Part shown: piece by piece, positions 15,914 to 27,007 of the stretch
Layout: each line of letters begins with the position of its first letter
How positions within the stretch are numbered: position 1 is the first letter of the stretch
From: Dehalogenimonas alkenigignens
GTDB lineage: Bacteria > Chloroflexota > Dehalococcoidia > Dehalococcoidales > Dehalococcoidaceae
Assembly (NCBI RefSeq): GCF_001466665.1
Contig: NZ_KQ758903.1
Location: 1,361,684-1,425,683, forward strand
Direction: 5' to 3'
Length of the DNA stretch: 64,000 bases
Translations under genes and position numbers: made by a program
The notes under the pieces: generated by a model
What the model was told of the DNA's origin: nothing
Seen by the model: the letters and a program-made list of their open reading frames with translations, nothing else
Database searches by the model: none

Positions 15914-17838
15914 CGGGTCGCCTCATCGGCAGACGTTTCCAACCGTTGAGCAACGTTGGGAAAGAGTCGGGCGTCGGTGTGGGGCAGGAACATCGAGGCG
16001 GTGTAATTCTCCATGAAATCGGCATTCTCGGAAAGTTCGATATTGGTCACCAGCCGGGCGACACGCTTGCCAGCCTCGATAAGTTCTGTCGAAAAGGATG
16101 ACAGCCTTGTGCCCAAGAGCGAGCTGTTACCGACAAAGACGAATTTCTCCCGGTCAATATCCGGTAAGAGGCCGACGGTTACCGCGTCTTCGACATCCAA
16201 GTGGCTGCCGAAGGTGCCGGCGACGATGACCTTATCCAACTTATCGAAAGAAAGGTCAACACTCTGTAGGAGCGTCTGATATCCGGCATACATTGCCGCT
16301 TTTGCCCGAATTAGATTGTCGATATCGATTTCGGTCAGGACAATGTCCCGACTGATACCGGTTTCCTGAGCGGGGGTCAGCAGATACTCCAAGCCATCGC
16401 TGCCGGTACGAATCCTGTAGGACGTGCCGATATTGAACTTGCCTTTTTGATTGATGACGCCACTAAGGAGCAGTCCGGCGACGACGCTGATGAGTCCGGC
16501 CCCGCAGATCCCACGCGGTTTTTCGCCGCCGATTGTGATAACCTCAGACTGTCCGGTGGAAGGATCGAGCCGGTAACTCTCTATGGCGCCGCCTGTTGCC
16601 AGCATCCCGTGACGGATGCCGCCACCTTCGAAAGCCGGACCGGCGGAGCAGGCGGCGGACACCATCCATTCCTTATTGCCGACCACCGTCTCGCCATTGG
16701 TTCCGATGTCGATATAAAGCACCGTTTCCGAGCGCTGAAAGATGCCGGTGCCGACGAGTCCCGAGACAATATCGCCGCCGACGTAACTAGCGACCGAGGG
16801 GATAACGGAGAGGGGAGTAGCCTTACCGACATCGAGACCGATATCTCCGGCGCGCACTACAGGCAGCGCCGCTGCGGTGGGCACGTAGGGTGACAAACGA
16901 AGATGTTTCGGGTCGAGACCGAGCAGAAGCTGGACCATCGTGGTATTACCGGCGACCATTATGTGGGCGATGTCTGATTTTGTAATACCGGCATGCCGGG
17001 ACATCTCACCGGTGAGTTTGTTGAGTGTCGAAACCACAGCCTGCTGAAGGGTGTCCAGACCGTCGGGCTTGCTGGAGTAAGCAATGCGGCTGACGACGTC
17101 ATCTCCATAGGAGCGCTGGGAGTTGTATTCTACACCTTGCGTCAGCACTCTGCCTTCGGTCAGGTCAAGGAGTTCGCCGCGAATGCCGGTAGTGCCTATA
17201 TCGAACGCCAATCCGAACAGGGAGTCTCGGGTGTCGCCTGGCTCGACATTGGTCAGGCGCAGTCCGTCTGGTTCCTTCAAAAAGCTGAGAGTGATCTTCC
17301 AGCCGCAGTCGCGGAGTGATGCCGCCAGTTTTTTCAACAGACCAACATCACAATGCGGATTTTCGATGCCGTGTTTCTCCAAAGCGCGCTCGAGTCGGGT
17401 CAGGTCGCTGGAGTTGTCCTGAAGGGTAGGCGGCGGCAACTCCAGGTAGAGTTTAAATACCGGAGGGGCAAAACGCCAGCCGGCAGCCGCCATTATTTCC
17501 TCGCGGGTCACCAGCGACCGCAGGTGACCTGTTGAAGCCGGAACGCGTGCCTCTAAAACGACTGAAACGACTAGATCGCTCATTACCCGGCAGCGACAGG
17601 CGAGCCGGACGCCCGTGGCGATTTCTTCACTGCACAGTTGGGTGGCAGGCGGACTTTCGATCTCGCCTTGTTCAATAACCACCCTGCAGGTGCCGCAGAC
17701 ACCGTCGCCGCCGCAAGAAGCAGCGATACCTACACCAGCTCGCCGGGCGACGTCCAGCAGGTTGTCGCCACGGGCGGCAGCGGTGATGATGCCGTCTGGC
17801 TCGAATCGAACTCGATATGGTGCTTCAGTGGGCATCAT
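15910..17838 (-). CDS. Reductive activator of the corrinoid/iron-sulfur protein (RACo-type ASKHA protein)
   Basis: A 642-residue protein with an N-terminal 2Fe-2S ferredoxin domain (Cys42, Cys48, Cys51 in CGGDGVCGTC and Cys81 near RLACRC), a linker region and a C-terminal ASKHA-fold ATPase domain. The latter shows FGLAFDIGTTGIRGELLD, MVAGNTTM, YIDIGTNGETV, SAGPAFEGGGI and VIVAGTFGSHLD. RACo proteins use ATP to return inactive Co(II) corrinoid protein to Co(I). The gene lies between fhs (19 bases) and the cooC-like gene (4-base overlap), which fits that role. No clear ribosome binding site precedes the two tandem ATG codons at 17838 and 17835. Confidence 0.93.
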   Translation of the reverse strand: MMPTEAPYRVRFEPDGIITAAARGDNLLDVARRAGVGIAASCGGDGVCGTCRVVIEQGEIESPPATQLCSEEIATGVRLACRCRVMSDLVVSVVLEARVPASTGHLRSLVTREEIMAAAGWRFAPPVFKLYLELPPPTLQDNSSDLTRLERALEKHGIENPHCDVGLLKKLAASLRDCGWKITLSFLKEPDGLRLTNVEPGDTRDSLFGLAFDIGTTGIRGELLDLTEGRVLTQGVEYNSQRSYGDDVVSRIAYSSKPDGLDTLQQAVVSTLNKLTGEMSRHAGITKSDIAHIMVAGNTTMVQLLLGLDPKHLRLSPYVPTAAALPVVRAGDIGLDVGKATPLSVIPSVASYVGGDIVSGLVGTGIFQRSETVLYIDIGTNGETVVGNKEWMVSAACSAGPAFEGGGIRHGMLATGGAIESYRLDPSTGQSEVITIGGEKPRGICGAGLISVVAGLLLSGVINQKGKFNIGTSYRIRTGSDGLEYLLTPAQETGISRDIVLTEIDIDNLIRAKAAMYAGYQTLLQSVDLSFDKLDKVIVAGTFGSHLDVEDAVTVGLLPDIDREKFVFVGNSSLLGTRLSSFSTELIEAGKRVARLVTNIELSENADFMENYTASMFLPHTDARLFPNVAQRLETSADEATR

Positions 17839-17857
17839 GATCTAATCATAAAAACAA

Positions 17858-19618
17858 TTAAAATAACCCTTTAACCCGACCAGTATCTACATCGACATCA
17901 ATACGGCGGAAGGCCGGGTCGGACGATGTCCCCGGCATCAGTTTGATGTCGCCGGCCACGGGCACGATAAACCCGGCGCCGCTATAGACCAAGATGTCGC
18001 GGATGGGCAGCGCCCAGCCTGAAGGCCGCCCCTTGAGACTGGGGTCGTGGGACAGGCTGAGGTGAGTCTTGACCATGCAGGTGGCGAATTGCTGCATCGA
18101 CGGGTCTGTCTCGATGGCTTCTGCCTTGGCTTTGGCTTCGGGAGTATAACTGACGCCATCGGCGCCGTAAACTTCGTGAGCGACCTTTTCGATACGCGCT
18201 CTAACGGGTAGGGAGTCTTCGTAGAGCAATTTGAAATCGGAAGGCTCGTCGCAGGCGTCGATGACAGCGTCGGCAAGTTCCAATGCGCCTTCTCCACCTT
18301 TAAGCCAGTGCTGGGACACCGCCACTCTAGCCCCCGCGGCCTCGGCAGCGCGCCGCACGATAGCGATTTCCTCGGGGGAGTCGGTATGGAAGTGATTGAT
18401 GCAGACCACCGGATTTATGCCGGATTTCTTGACGGTCTCAATGTGAGCCAATAAATTAACAATACCTTTTTCAACCAGCGCTGGATTGGGCTCGGTGTAA
18501 GCCACGTCCAGCGGTTTTCCCGGTACTACCCTTGGACCGCCGCCGTGCATCTTGAGCGCCCGCACCGTTGCGACGATGACGGCGCAGTTGGGTTTCAAGC
18601 CACTCACCCGGCACTTGATATTCCAGAATTTTTCGAAGCCGATGTCGGCGCCAAAGCCACTTTCGGTCACGTGGTAATTAGACAGCTTCAGAGCTACCTG
18701 GTCGGCGACGATGGAGGACTGCCCGACGGCGATGTTAGCAAATGGCCCGGCGTGGACCATCACCGGCTGGCCTTCCATAGTCTGCAGCAGATTTGGGTTA
18801 CTTGCCCTCATCAGCCAAGCGGTCATTGCACCATCGACCTCGAGGTCCCTTGTTGTTACCGGCTTCCCCTGGCGATCATATGCCACAACAATACGTCCGA
18901 TGCGCTCTCGCAGGTCGCGTAAACTGGTAAAAACGGCCAAGATAGCCATAACTTCAGAAGATACCGAGATGGCGAAACCCGAGCGCATCATGAATCCGTC
19001 GGTCTTGCCGCCCAGGCCGATGATGGTGTCCCGCAGAGATTGGGCGCAGAAGTCGATAACCCAGCGCATTGAGACGTTGGTAGGATCAATATTTAACCGA
19101 TGAAGTCCCCGTTTAGCTAAAAACTCATCGGTGTTGATAGCTTCGTGCTGCAACCGAGCGGTGACGGCCACCATAGCGAGATTATGCGCGTTGGTCACCG
19201 CGTCAATGTCGCCGGTTAGTCCCAGAGAAAAAGGCGTCAGCGGGATGCACTGTGACAGGCCGCCGCCAGCGGCTGAACCCTTGATGTTAAATGTAGGACC
19301 GCCTGAAGGCTGGCGGATAGCGCCGGAGACTCCGCCCTTCCTCTTAGCCAAGCCTTGAACCAAGCCCATCGTCGTCGTGCTTTTGCCCTCGCCAAGAGGC
19401 GTCGGCGTGATGGCGGTGACATCGATGTACTTGCCGTTAGGCCGTTCTTTGAGCCGATCCAGCACCGAAGCGTAGTCTATCTTGCCCAAATGATGGCCGT
19501 AGGGCAAAAGTTCCGCATCCAAAATACCCCAATCGGCGGCCAACCGGGATACCGATTTCATCGATCTCTCGGCTTCTTCAGCGATCTGCCAGTCGGCAAG
19601 CTTGGTCGGGTCAAGCAT
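17858..19618 (-). CDS. fhs: Formate-tetrahydrofolate ligase
   Basis: A 586-residue cytoplasmic enzyme that makes 10-formyl-THF from formate, THF and ATP. It has the P-loop [18 protein letters not shown], the long conserved run around [19 protein letters not shown], the NAHNLAMVA and [16 protein letters not shown] motifs, and a C-terminal [11 protein letters not shown]. The frame extends 31 codons upstream, but the ATG at 19618 has AGAGGT at proper distance and matches the usual start of the family. It is the promoter-proximal gene of the one-carbon cluster, with two candidate promoters upstream and a leader of about 90 bases from the nearer one. Confidence 0.97.
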   Translation of the reverse strand: MLDPTKLADWQIAEEAERSMKSVSRLAADWGILDAELLPYGHHLGKIDYASVLDRLKERPNGKYIDVTAITPTPLGEGKSTTTMGLVQGLAKRKGGVSGAIRQPSGGPTFNIKGSAAGGGLSQCIPLTPFSLGLTGDIDAVTNAHNLAMVAVTARLQHEAINTDEFLAKRGLHRLNIDPTNVSMRWVIDFCAQSLRDTIIGLGGKTDGFMMRSGFAISVSSEVMAILAVFTSLRDLRERIGRIVVAYDRQGKPVTTRDLEVDGAMTAWLMRASNPNLLQTMEGQPVMVHAGPFANIAVGQSSIVADQVALKLSNYHVTESGFGADIGFEKFWNIKCRVSGLKPNCAVIVATVRALKMHGGGPRVVPGKPLDVAYTEPNPALVEKGIVNLLAHIETVKKSGINPVVCINHFHTDSPEEIAIVRRAAEAAGARVAVSQHWLKGGEGALELADAVIDACDEPSDFKLLYEDSLPVRARIEKVAHEVYGADGVSYTPEAKAKAEAIETDPSMQQFATCMVKTHLSLSHDPSLKGRPSGWALPIRDILVYSGAGFIVPVAGDIKLMPGTSSDPAFRRIDVDVDTGRVKGLF

Positions 19619-19714
19619 AATTACCTCTTCCTGTCGCCTCGTCTTCTGAGAATATAAGAATAAAGGAATAAAACTACCCGTATGACTGGAAGAATCGATA
19701 TCGAAGGGCAATCC

Positions 19715-19743
19715 AGTATAATTTGGTCCCCTTGGTGAGTCAA
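19715..19743 (-). promoter_or_regulatory. Main promoter of the fhs/acs cluster
   Basis: On the minus strand TTGACT and TATACT are 17 bases apart. Transcription would begin near 19708 and give a leader of about 90 bases before fhs. I saw no known riboswitch fold in that leader. Confidence 0.7.
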
Positions 19744-19754
19744 GGAATATGGGT

Positions 19755-19786
19755 ATTATAGCACACTAGTACTTATATTCTGTCAA
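19755..19786 (-). promoter_or_regulatory. Second, upstream promoter of the fhs/acs cluster
   Basis: On the minus strand TGCTATAAT is an extended -10 element. TTGACA lies 20 bases upstream, which is too far to be a normal -35, so this promoter would rely on the extended -10. It starts about 40 bases upstream of the first promoter. Confidence 0.45.
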
Positions 19787-19874
19787 TCGGGTGTTGTCGT
19801 TTTATATTGACATAAAATAATATATATCAGCGAACAAAGCGACAATAGTGGACATAATTCGGGAGTATTAGGAC

Positions 19875-19903
19875 TTGACCCCTAAAAAGACTTCTGCTAT
19901 GCT
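19875..19903 (+). promoter_or_regulatory. Promoter of the ATP synthase operon
   Basis: TTGACC and TATGCT are separated by exactly 17 bases, and TGC precedes the -10 to make it an extended type. Transcription would start near 19910, leaving a short leader with GAGGCAGGG before the first gene. Confidence 0.8.
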
Positions 19904-19926
19904 TTGGCGGGTTTTTTGAGGCAGGG

Positions 19927-20136
19927 ATGAACCGATGGCAAACCGGCCTGCAGTTCATCGGCATCGGCTGGTATATCAGCCTGACTATCCTTGGAGGAAT
20001 CCTCCTGGGGCGGTGGCTTGATACCAAGTTCGAGACCGAACCTCTGCTCCTGATATTGGGTCTTTTTCTAGGCCTCTTCATAGCGTTTTACGGCGCCTAC
20101 CGGATGATGCCGAGGCCGTCCGATAAAACCAAATAG
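19927..20136 (+). CDS. AtpZ/AtpI-like small membrane protein
   Basis: A 69-residue protein with two hydrophobic segments (about residues 10-32 and 39-57) joined by GRWLDTKFETEP, the usual form of the short AtpZ/AtpI proteins encoded first in ATP synthase operons. These assist assembly of the c-ring or cation transport into the membrane sector; the exact role here is unproven. Its ATG follows GAGGCAGGG, directly after the operon promoter, and atpB starts 17 bases later. Confidence 0.8.
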   Translation: MNRWQTGLQFIGIGWYISLTILGGILLGRWLDTKFETEPLLLILGLFLGLFIAFYGAYRMMPRPSDKTK

Positions 20137-20153
20137 AATAAGGAAAACCGATA

Positions 20154-21176
20154 GTGCTTGACGCAGCGCCAAAAAAGAAGATAATCGGGTTATCCAAACC
20201 GGTCTTCATCGCTTTTATCCTCGTGGTGCTGGCACTGTCTATCGTTAGCATGCTAGCCGGCGCAATCGGCCGGGCTATTATCGGCGACGTCGGGCTGCCG
20301 GACTGGATCATCGTCGACCAACCGCACCCGGAACTACCCGCCGAAGCAATCGCTCATGTCGGCAGCATCCCGATTACCAACACCATGCTTACCGCCTGGA
20401 TCAGCATAGCCGTGCTTGGCATCTTCTTCTTCCTGGCCACCCGTAAGATGAAGCTCATTCCCAACCGGCTGCAGGCAATGGCCGAGTCTATAATCAACTA
20501 CCTCTTTGGCTTCTGCACCGACATCGCCGGCGAAAAACACGGCCGGAAATTCTTCCCACTGATGGCTACTATATTTCTCTTTGTCATCACCAACGCCTGG
20601 ATGAACCTCATTCCAGGTTACGGCTCGATCCTCATCGACTCCGAACACGGGATGGTCCACCTGCTCCGCGGCGCCAACACCGACATCAACTTCCCGTTGG
20701 TGCTTGCGGTAGTTTCCTTCGTCATGGTGGAGTATTGGGGTCTCAAAGCCCTGGGCGTCTTCCACTACCTAGGCAAATTTTTTAACTTCAAGAAGTTTTT
20801 CCGCGGCTGGAAGGAACTTTTTACCGGCAGAGCTAAGGCTGGAATCACCAATATCTTCATGGGAGCAATCGACATCTTCATAGGCCTCATCGAGCTGATG
20901 TCCGAGTTCATTCGCCTGCTCTCCTTTACCTTCCGTCTTTTCGGCAACATGACCGGCGGCGAAATCCTGCTCATCTCGATGCTCTTCCTGGCACCGTTCA
21001 TAGTGGCCATTCCGTTTTACATCCTGGAAATCTTTGTAGGCTACATCCAGGCGCTTATCTTCGCCGGCCTGACCCTGGTCTTCGCCTTCATGGCAGTGAC
21101 ACCGCATGCGGCTGAGGATGAATCTCATGCCTCGACGACCCACCATGAGGCGCTGGCCGAAGGTGCCCATCACTAA
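20154..21176 (+). CDS. atpB: ATP synthase F0 subunit a
   Basis: A 340-residue integral membrane subunit that forms the proton half-channels beside the c-ring. The key arginine is in SFTFRLFGNMTGGE (about residues 259-272), and at least six hydrophobic segments are visible. It is longer than the usual 240-270 residues because of an N-terminal stretch with its own hydrophobic helix and a central hydrophilic insert (FKKFFRGWKELFTGRAKAG). It starts on GTG with AAGGAA upstream. The C-terminal tail is histidine-rich (PHAAEDESHASTTHHEA). Confidence 0.95.
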   Translation: MLDAAPKKKIIGLSKPVFIAFILVVLALSIVSMLAGAIGRAIIGDVGLPDWIIVDQPHPELPAEAIAHVGSIPITNTMLTAWISIAVLGIFFFLATRKMKLIPNRLQAMAESIINYLFGFCTDIAGEKHGRKFFPLMATIFLFVITNAWMNLIPGYGSILIDSEHGMVHLLRGANTDINFPLVLAVVSFVMVEYWGLKALGVFHYLGKFFNFKKFFRGWKELFTGRAKAGITNIFMGAIDIFIGLIELMSEFIRLLSFTFRLFGNMTGGEILLISMLFLAPFIVAIPFYILEIFVGYIQALIFAGLTLVFAFMAVTPHAAEDESHASTTHHEALAEGAHH

Positions 21177-21226
21177 CTGCGTTCAAGTAAACACGATAAA
21201 CGGAAAACCAAGAAAGGGGAATATCA

Positions 21227-21457
21227 ATGGAACCTGAGGCGGTAAAACTCCTGGCAGCTGGTCTGGCAATGGGTCTGGGCGCAATCGGTCCCGGCGTCGG
21301 CCTGGGCATCCTGGGCATGGGCGCGGTCAACGCGGTCAGCCGCAATCCCGAGGCTAAGGGCACCATCTTCACCAACTTCCTTTTCGCCCTGGCTCTGACC
21401 GAAGCCGTCGCCATCTACGCCCTGGTCGTAGCCATTATCCTGATCTTCGTCGCCTAG
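21227..21457 (+). CDS. atpE: ATP synthase F0 subunit c
   Basis: A 76-residue hairpin of two membrane helices joined by the polar loop SRNPEAKG. The ion-binding glutamate is in ALTEAVAIY in the second helix. The first helix has GPGVGLG where sodium-binding c subunits have GPGVGQG, and an alanine follows the glutamate where they have serine, so the ring is predicted to carry protons. AAAGGGGA precedes the ATG. Confidence 0.96.
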   Translation: MEPEAVKLLAAGLAMGLGAIGPGVGLGILGMGAVNAVSRNPEAKGTIFTNFLFALALTEAVAIYALVVAIILIFVA

Positions 21458-21480
21458 CGCTACCAAGGAGGATTGGACCC

Positions 21481-21981
21481 ATGGGAGAACTAGGCATTAA
21501 TCTGCCTTCTTTCATCGCGCAGCTAGTTAATTTCGGTATTCTGTTCCTGCTGCTTTCGGTACTGGCATACAAGCCCATCCTCAAGATGATGGATGAGCGA
21601 AGCCGCCGTATAAAAGAAAGCCTTGAACAGGCCGAGGTCATGAAGGCGCAGGCGGAGAAGGCCCAAGAAGAGTTCAAACGGCAGATCGCCGAGGCATCCA
21701 AGCAGGGGCAGCTGGTCATCGAGCGCGCCGCCAAGACCGGCGACGAGATCCGCGAGAAAGCCAAGGTGGAAGCCCAGGCCGAAGCCGAGGCGCTGCTGCA
21801 GCGGGCCAAGGCCGACATCCGGCGCGAGCGCGACGAGGTCATCGACGAGCTGCGCAAGGAGTTCGCCGACCTGACCATCCTGGCGGCGGGCAAGGTTATC
21901 GGTAAATCCCTGGACAAAACGGCTCACCGTGAAATGATCAACCAGGTGCTAGAAGAAAGCGCCGGGCTGAGAAAGAACTAG
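21481..21981 (+). CDS. atpF: ATP synthase F0 subunit b
   Basis: A 166-residue peripheral stalk subunit: one N-terminal membrane helix (about residues 12-28), then a long charged coiled coil rich in Glu, Lys, Ala and Gln, ending in FADLTILAAGKVIGKSLD. AAGGAGG lies upstream of the ATG. It sits between atpE and atpH as usual. Only one b-type gene is present, so the stalk is predicted to be a homodimer. Confidence 0.95.
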   Translation: MGELGINLPSFIAQLVNFGILFLLLSVLAYKPILKMMDERSRRIKESLEQAEVMKAQAEKAQEEFKRQIAEASKQGQLVIERAAKTGDEIREKAKVEAQAEAEALLQRAKADIRRERDEVIDELRKEFADLTILAAGKVIGKSLDKTAHREMINQVLEESAGLRKN

Positions 21982-21990
21982 GGGAACGAG

Positions 21991-22536
21991 TTGGCAAAGA
22001 GCGCCTACGCGCTGGCCCTGCGGTACGGCCAGGCAGTCTTTGAGATAGCCGCTGAGCACCAGAACTTCAACACATGGCGTGACAACCTGGAAACGCTGGT
22101 GCGCATGGTACAGGACCGCGACGTTCTTGCGTTCCTCGAAAACCCCAGGATCTCCATCTCTAAGAAACGCCAGGTGCTGGAAGCCAAGCTCAAGGGCGTC
22201 AACCCCATGGCGGTCAACTTACTCTACCTGCTAGCCGAGCGCAACGGCTTGGGAATGATGCCGTACGTCTTCGCCGACTACAACCGCCGGTTGGACGACC
22301 TACGCGGCGTGGCTCACGCCACGGTGACAGCGGCAGTGCCGCTGTCCGACGCCGAAACGGCTGATATCCGCGAGAAGTTGGGAAAGATGTTTGGCAAGCA
22401 CATCGAACTAAGCGCCAGACTTGACCCATCGCTTCTGGGCGGCATCGTCGCCCGGGTAGGCGATAAAGTCATAGATGGCAGCGTATCGCGCCGCCTGCAA
22501 AACCTCAAACGAGAAATTAACCAGGCCAGGTTATAA
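21991..22536 (+). CDS. atpH: ATP synthase F1 subunit delta
   Basis: A 181-residue subunit that joins the peripheral stalk to the top of F1. It shows the N-terminal YALALRYGQAVFEIA helix, the VLAFLENPRIS segment and the C-terminal LDPSLLGGIVARVGDKVIDGSV motif. It starts on TTG with AGGGGAA just upstream; no ATG is available at the conserved start. Nine bases separate it from atpF. Confidence 0.95.
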   Translation: MAKSAYALALRYGQAVFEIAAEHQNFNTWRDNLETLVRMVQDRDVLAFLENPRISISKKRQVLEAKLKGVNPMAVNLLYLLAERNGLGMMPYVFADYNRRLDDLRGVAHATVTAAVPLSDAETADIREKLGKMFGKHIELSARLDPSLLGGIVARVGDKVIDGSVSRRLQNLKREINQARL

Positions 22537-22571
22537 TACCGCGGCCAGGCTCCCGGAAGGAGATATAAGTC

Positions 22572-24083
22572 ATGGCTCAACAGGGACTGGACATCGTCGC
22601 AGTCATTAAGGAACAAATCGAAAGCTTCGGTGCCGAGGTAGCGGTCACCGATGTCGGTACCGTCATCGAGGTCGGCGACGGCATCGCCCGCATCCACGGC
22701 CTGGCCACCGCCGAATATAACGAACTGCTGGAGTTTCCAAACGGAGTCATGGGCATTGCCATGAACCTCGAAGAGGATTCTGTAGCCGCTATCCTGCTGG
22801 GCGAAGACACTCTGATCAAAGAGGGCGACGAAGTCAGGCGCACCAATCGCATCGTCGAAGTGCCGGTCGGTCCCGAGATGATCGGCCGGGTGGTCAACCC
22901 GCTGGGTCAGCCTGTTGACGGCAAGGGTCCGATCAAAACCTCCCGCCAACGCGCCGTGGAGCGTGTGGCGCCCAACGTGGTCACCCGTAAAGGCGTCGAC
23001 ACCCCGGTACAGACCGGCATTAAAGCTATCGACTCCATGATTCCGGTCGGCCGCGGCCAGCGCGAACTCATCATCGGCGACCGCTCCACCGGCAAGACCG
23101 CCGTGGCTCTCGACACCATCATCAACCAGAAGGGCGGCGACCTCATCTGCATCTACGTAGCCATCGGCCAGAAGACCTCCAAGATCGCCCAGATAGTGGG
23201 CACTCTGGAGAAGTACGGCGCCATGGCCCATACAATCGTGGTAGCCGCTTCGGCTTCCGATCCAGCCGCTTTCCAGTACCTGGCTCCATTCTCCGGCTGC
23301 GCTATGGGCGAGGAGTTCATGGACAACGGTAAAGAGGCGCTCATCGTTTACGACGACCTAACCAAGCACGCCTGGGCTTACCGCCAGCTTTCACTGCTGC
23401 TGCGCCGCCCGCCAGGCCGTGAGGCTTACCCCGGCGACGTATTTTACCTGCACTCCAGGCTATTGGAGCGCGCCGCCAAGCTCAACAAAGAAAATGGCGG
23501 CGGTTCATTGACGGCTCTGCCGATTATCGAGACCCAGGCTCAGGACGTTTCGGCCTATATCCCCACCAACGTCATCTCCATTACCGACGGCCAGATCTAT
23601 CTGGAGCCGGACCTGTTCAACGCTGGCATCCGCCCGGCCTTGAACGTAGGTATTTCCGTCTCCCGCGTCGGCTCGGCAGCCCAGACCAAAGCGATGAAGA
23701 AGGTTGCTGGCCGACTCAAGTTGGAAATGTCCCAGTACCAGGCGCTGGCTGCCTTTGCTCAATTCGGTACGTCTGAACTGGACAAAGCCACCCGCGCCCA
23801 GATAGACCGCGGTCAACGCATCACCGAGGTTCTGAAGCAGCTCCAATACAAGCCGGTGGCTATGGAAAACCAGGTCATCATCTTTTTTGCCTTGCTGAAC
23901 GGTTTTCTGGATGATGTCCCGGTAGCTGCCTGCTCCAAATTTGAAACCGACCTCTACCAGTTCCTGGCTGCCAACTACCCGAACATCGGCAAAACCATCG
24001 CCGAGACCAAAAACTTCACCCCGGAGACTGAGACCGCCTTGAAAGCCGCCCTGACGGAGTTCAAGAAGAGTTTTGTGGCTTAA
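22572..24083 (+). CDS. atpA: ATP synthase F1 subunit alpha
   Basis: A 503-residue non-catalytic nucleotide-binding subunit of F1. The P-loop GDRSTGKTA is at about residues 170-178, followed by [54 protein letters not shown] and [15 protein letters not shown], all close to the family consensus. It starts on ATG with GGAAGGAG upstream and is of normal length. Confidence 0.98.
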   Translation: MAQQGLDIVAVIKEQIESFGAEVAVTDVGTVIEVGDGIARIHGLATAEYNELLEFPNGVMGIAMNLEEDSVAAILLGEDTLIKEGDEVRRTNRIVEVPVGPEMIGRVVNPLGQPVDGKGPIKTSRQRAVERVAPNVVTRKGVDTPVQTGIKAIDSMIPVGRGQRELIIGDRSTGKTAVALDTIINQKGGDLICIYVAIGQKTSKIAQIVGTLEKYGAMAHTIVVAASASDPAAFQYLAPFSGCAMGEEFMDNGKEALIVYDDLTKHAWAYRQLSLLLRRPPGREAYPGDVFYLHSRLLERAAKLNKENGGGSLTALPIIETQAQDVSAYIPTNVISITDGQIYLEPDLFNAGIRPALNVGISVSRVGSAAQTKAMKKVAGRLKLEMSQYQALAAFAQFGTSELDKATRAQIDRGQRITEVLKQLQYKPVAMENQVIIFFALLNGFLDDVPVAACSKFETDLYQFLAANYPNIGKTIAETKNFTPETETALKAALTEFKKSFVA

Positions 24084-24101
24084 GGAAGGATCTGACGATA
24101 A

Positions 24102-24959
24102 ATGGCTAATTTAAGAGCCATCCGGCTGCGCATCCGCGGCGTCAAAAACATCGCCAAGATCACCCGGGCCATGGAGATGATAGCCGCCTCGAAGATGCGC
24201 AAAGCGCAGGACCGCGGCTTGGCTGGACGGCCTTATTCAGAAAAAATAACCGCGGTCATCGCCGCTCTGTCAGCTCTTACGGCAGGCAAGGGGGGAGACC
24301 CATTGTTGGCGCAGAGGCCAGTTAAGAAGATCGCGCTGCTGCAGATCACCCCGGACCGCGGACTGTCCGGCGGCCTGGTGGGCAACATCAACCGCGCCGC
24401 TCTAAATTTTGCCGTTGAGCACCGCGAGACGCCGCTGCAGATGGTCGTCGTCGGTAAAAAAGGCCTTGACGCCATGCGCCGTGCGCAGCGGAATATCGTC
24501 GCCGAATTCACCGGCCTGGGCGACAAGCCCGGTCTCTATGACACACTGCCCATCTCCCGCATAATCATGGACGATTTCAAGTCCGGCGTGGTCGACGAAG
24601 TTTATGTGGCTTACACCCAGTTTGTTTCCACCATGGTACAGAAGCCGGTCATCATCAAGTTGCTGCCGGTTGAGCCGGCTGAGATACCCCCGACGCAGAA
24701 TGTTGAATACATCTTCGAACCGGACGCCGCCGCGGTGCTGGGTTCGCTCCTGCCGCGCTATGTCGAGATGAAGATCTACCATCTAATACTGGAATCCATT
24801 GCCTCGGAGCAGTCGGCGCGGATGGTTGCGATGAGGAGCGCCACCCAGAACGCCAACGAACTGATCGGCGAACTTACCCTGGAATACAACAAAGCCCGGC
24901 AGGAGTCCATCACCGCCGAACTCCTCGATATCGTCGGCGGCGTGGCGGCGCTGGCTTAA
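24102..24959 (+). CDS. atpG: ATP synthase F1 subunit gamma
   Basis: A 285-residue central rotor shaft. The N-terminal RIRGVKNIAKITRAMEMIAASKMRKAQ helix and the C-terminal ARMVAMRSATQNANELIGELTLEYNKARQESITAEL helix form the coiled coil; the middle has TPDRGLSGGLVGNINR and VVVGKKG. Length and order are normal, with AAGGAAGGA before the ATG. Confidence 0.97.
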   Translation: MANLRAIRLRIRGVKNIAKITRAMEMIAASKMRKAQDRGLAGRPYSEKITAVIAALSALTAGKGGDPLLAQRPVKKIALLQITPDRGLSGGLVGNINRAALNFAVEHRETPLQMVVVGKKGLDAMRRAQRNIVAEFTGLGDKPGLYDTLPISRIIMDDFKSGVVDEVYVAYTQFVSTMVQKPVIIKLLPVEPAEIPPTQNVEYIFEPDAAAVLGSLLPRYVEMKIYHLILESIASEQSARMVAMRSATQNANELIGELTLEYNKARQESITAELLDIVGGVAALA

Positions 24960-24962
24960 TAA

Positions 24963-26366
<1,404 letters not shown>

Positions 26367-26412
26367 CGCCATTATCGAGCGTGCGATAGAATAGATAGCA
26401 TCGGAGTCGATC

Positions 26413-26856
26413 TTGGCAACGATAAGACTTGAGGTAGTCACCCCTGAGCGCAGTGTTTTTTCCGACGATGTCGATATTGTAGTAGCGCCGGGCATCGAGG
26501 GTGAGCTTGGCATACTGCCGCACCATACGCCGTTGATGACAGCTTTAAAAACCGGCGAACTCCGGGCGCGCAAGGGCAGTGAGGAATTCCTGCTGTGTGT
26601 AGCAGGAGGTTTCATGGAGGTCAGACCTGACCGGGTCATCGTTCTGGCTGATACTTGCGAGCGTGCCGAGGAGATCGACCTGGCGCGGGCGGAAGAAGCA
26701 CGGCGTAAGGCCGAACAGCGTATGGCCGAAAAATACCAACCCGGCTTCGACGCCGCTGAGAGCGAAGCAGCCCTCCACCGGGCTATGGCGAGGTTGGCCA
26801 TTGCCGAGAAGTCGAAACGACGCAAGGGTTCGCTTCGACCGCCGCCAGCGAACTAA
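26413..26856 (+). CDS. atpC: ATP synthase F1 subunit epsilon
   Basis: A 147-residue subunit made of an N-terminal beta sandwich ([40 protein letters not shown]) and a C-terminal helical hairpin ([17 protein letters not shown]...[13 protein letters not shown]) that can inhibit ATP hydrolysis. It starts on TTG with GGAG six bases upstream. It is last in the operon and is followed by a strong terminator. Confidence 0.95.
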   Translation: MATIRLEVVTPERSVFSDDVDIVVAPGIEGELGILPHHTPLMTALKTGELRARKGSEEFLLCVAGGFMEVRPDRVIVLADTCERAEEIDLARAEEARRKAEQRMAEKYQPGFDAAESEAALHRAMARLAIAEKSKRRKGSLRPPPAN

Positions 26857-26881
26857 ATTCTTAGTTGGAAGAGAATATACG

Positions 26882-26916
26882 ACAGGCTCCGGGCATCCGG
26901 AGCCTGTTTTGTTTTT
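26882..26916 (+). terminator. Rho-independent terminator of the ATP synthase operon
   Basis: An 11-bp perfect stem (ACAGGCTCCGG / CCGGAGCCTGT) with loop GCAT is followed by TTTGTTTTT. It lies 26 bases after the atpC stop. Confidence 0.93.
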
Positions 26917-27007
26917 AAGGTGTTTATTCTCACAGCGAATCGTTGGTTGTAGGTTGCCTGCGGCGGGTCCATAATTCACTCAATAATCTGATGAGGTAGA
27001 AAGTACC

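Noticed and set aside
19619-19708. THF riboswitch in the fhs leader
   Set aside because: I could not form the conserved paired elements in the 90-base leader.
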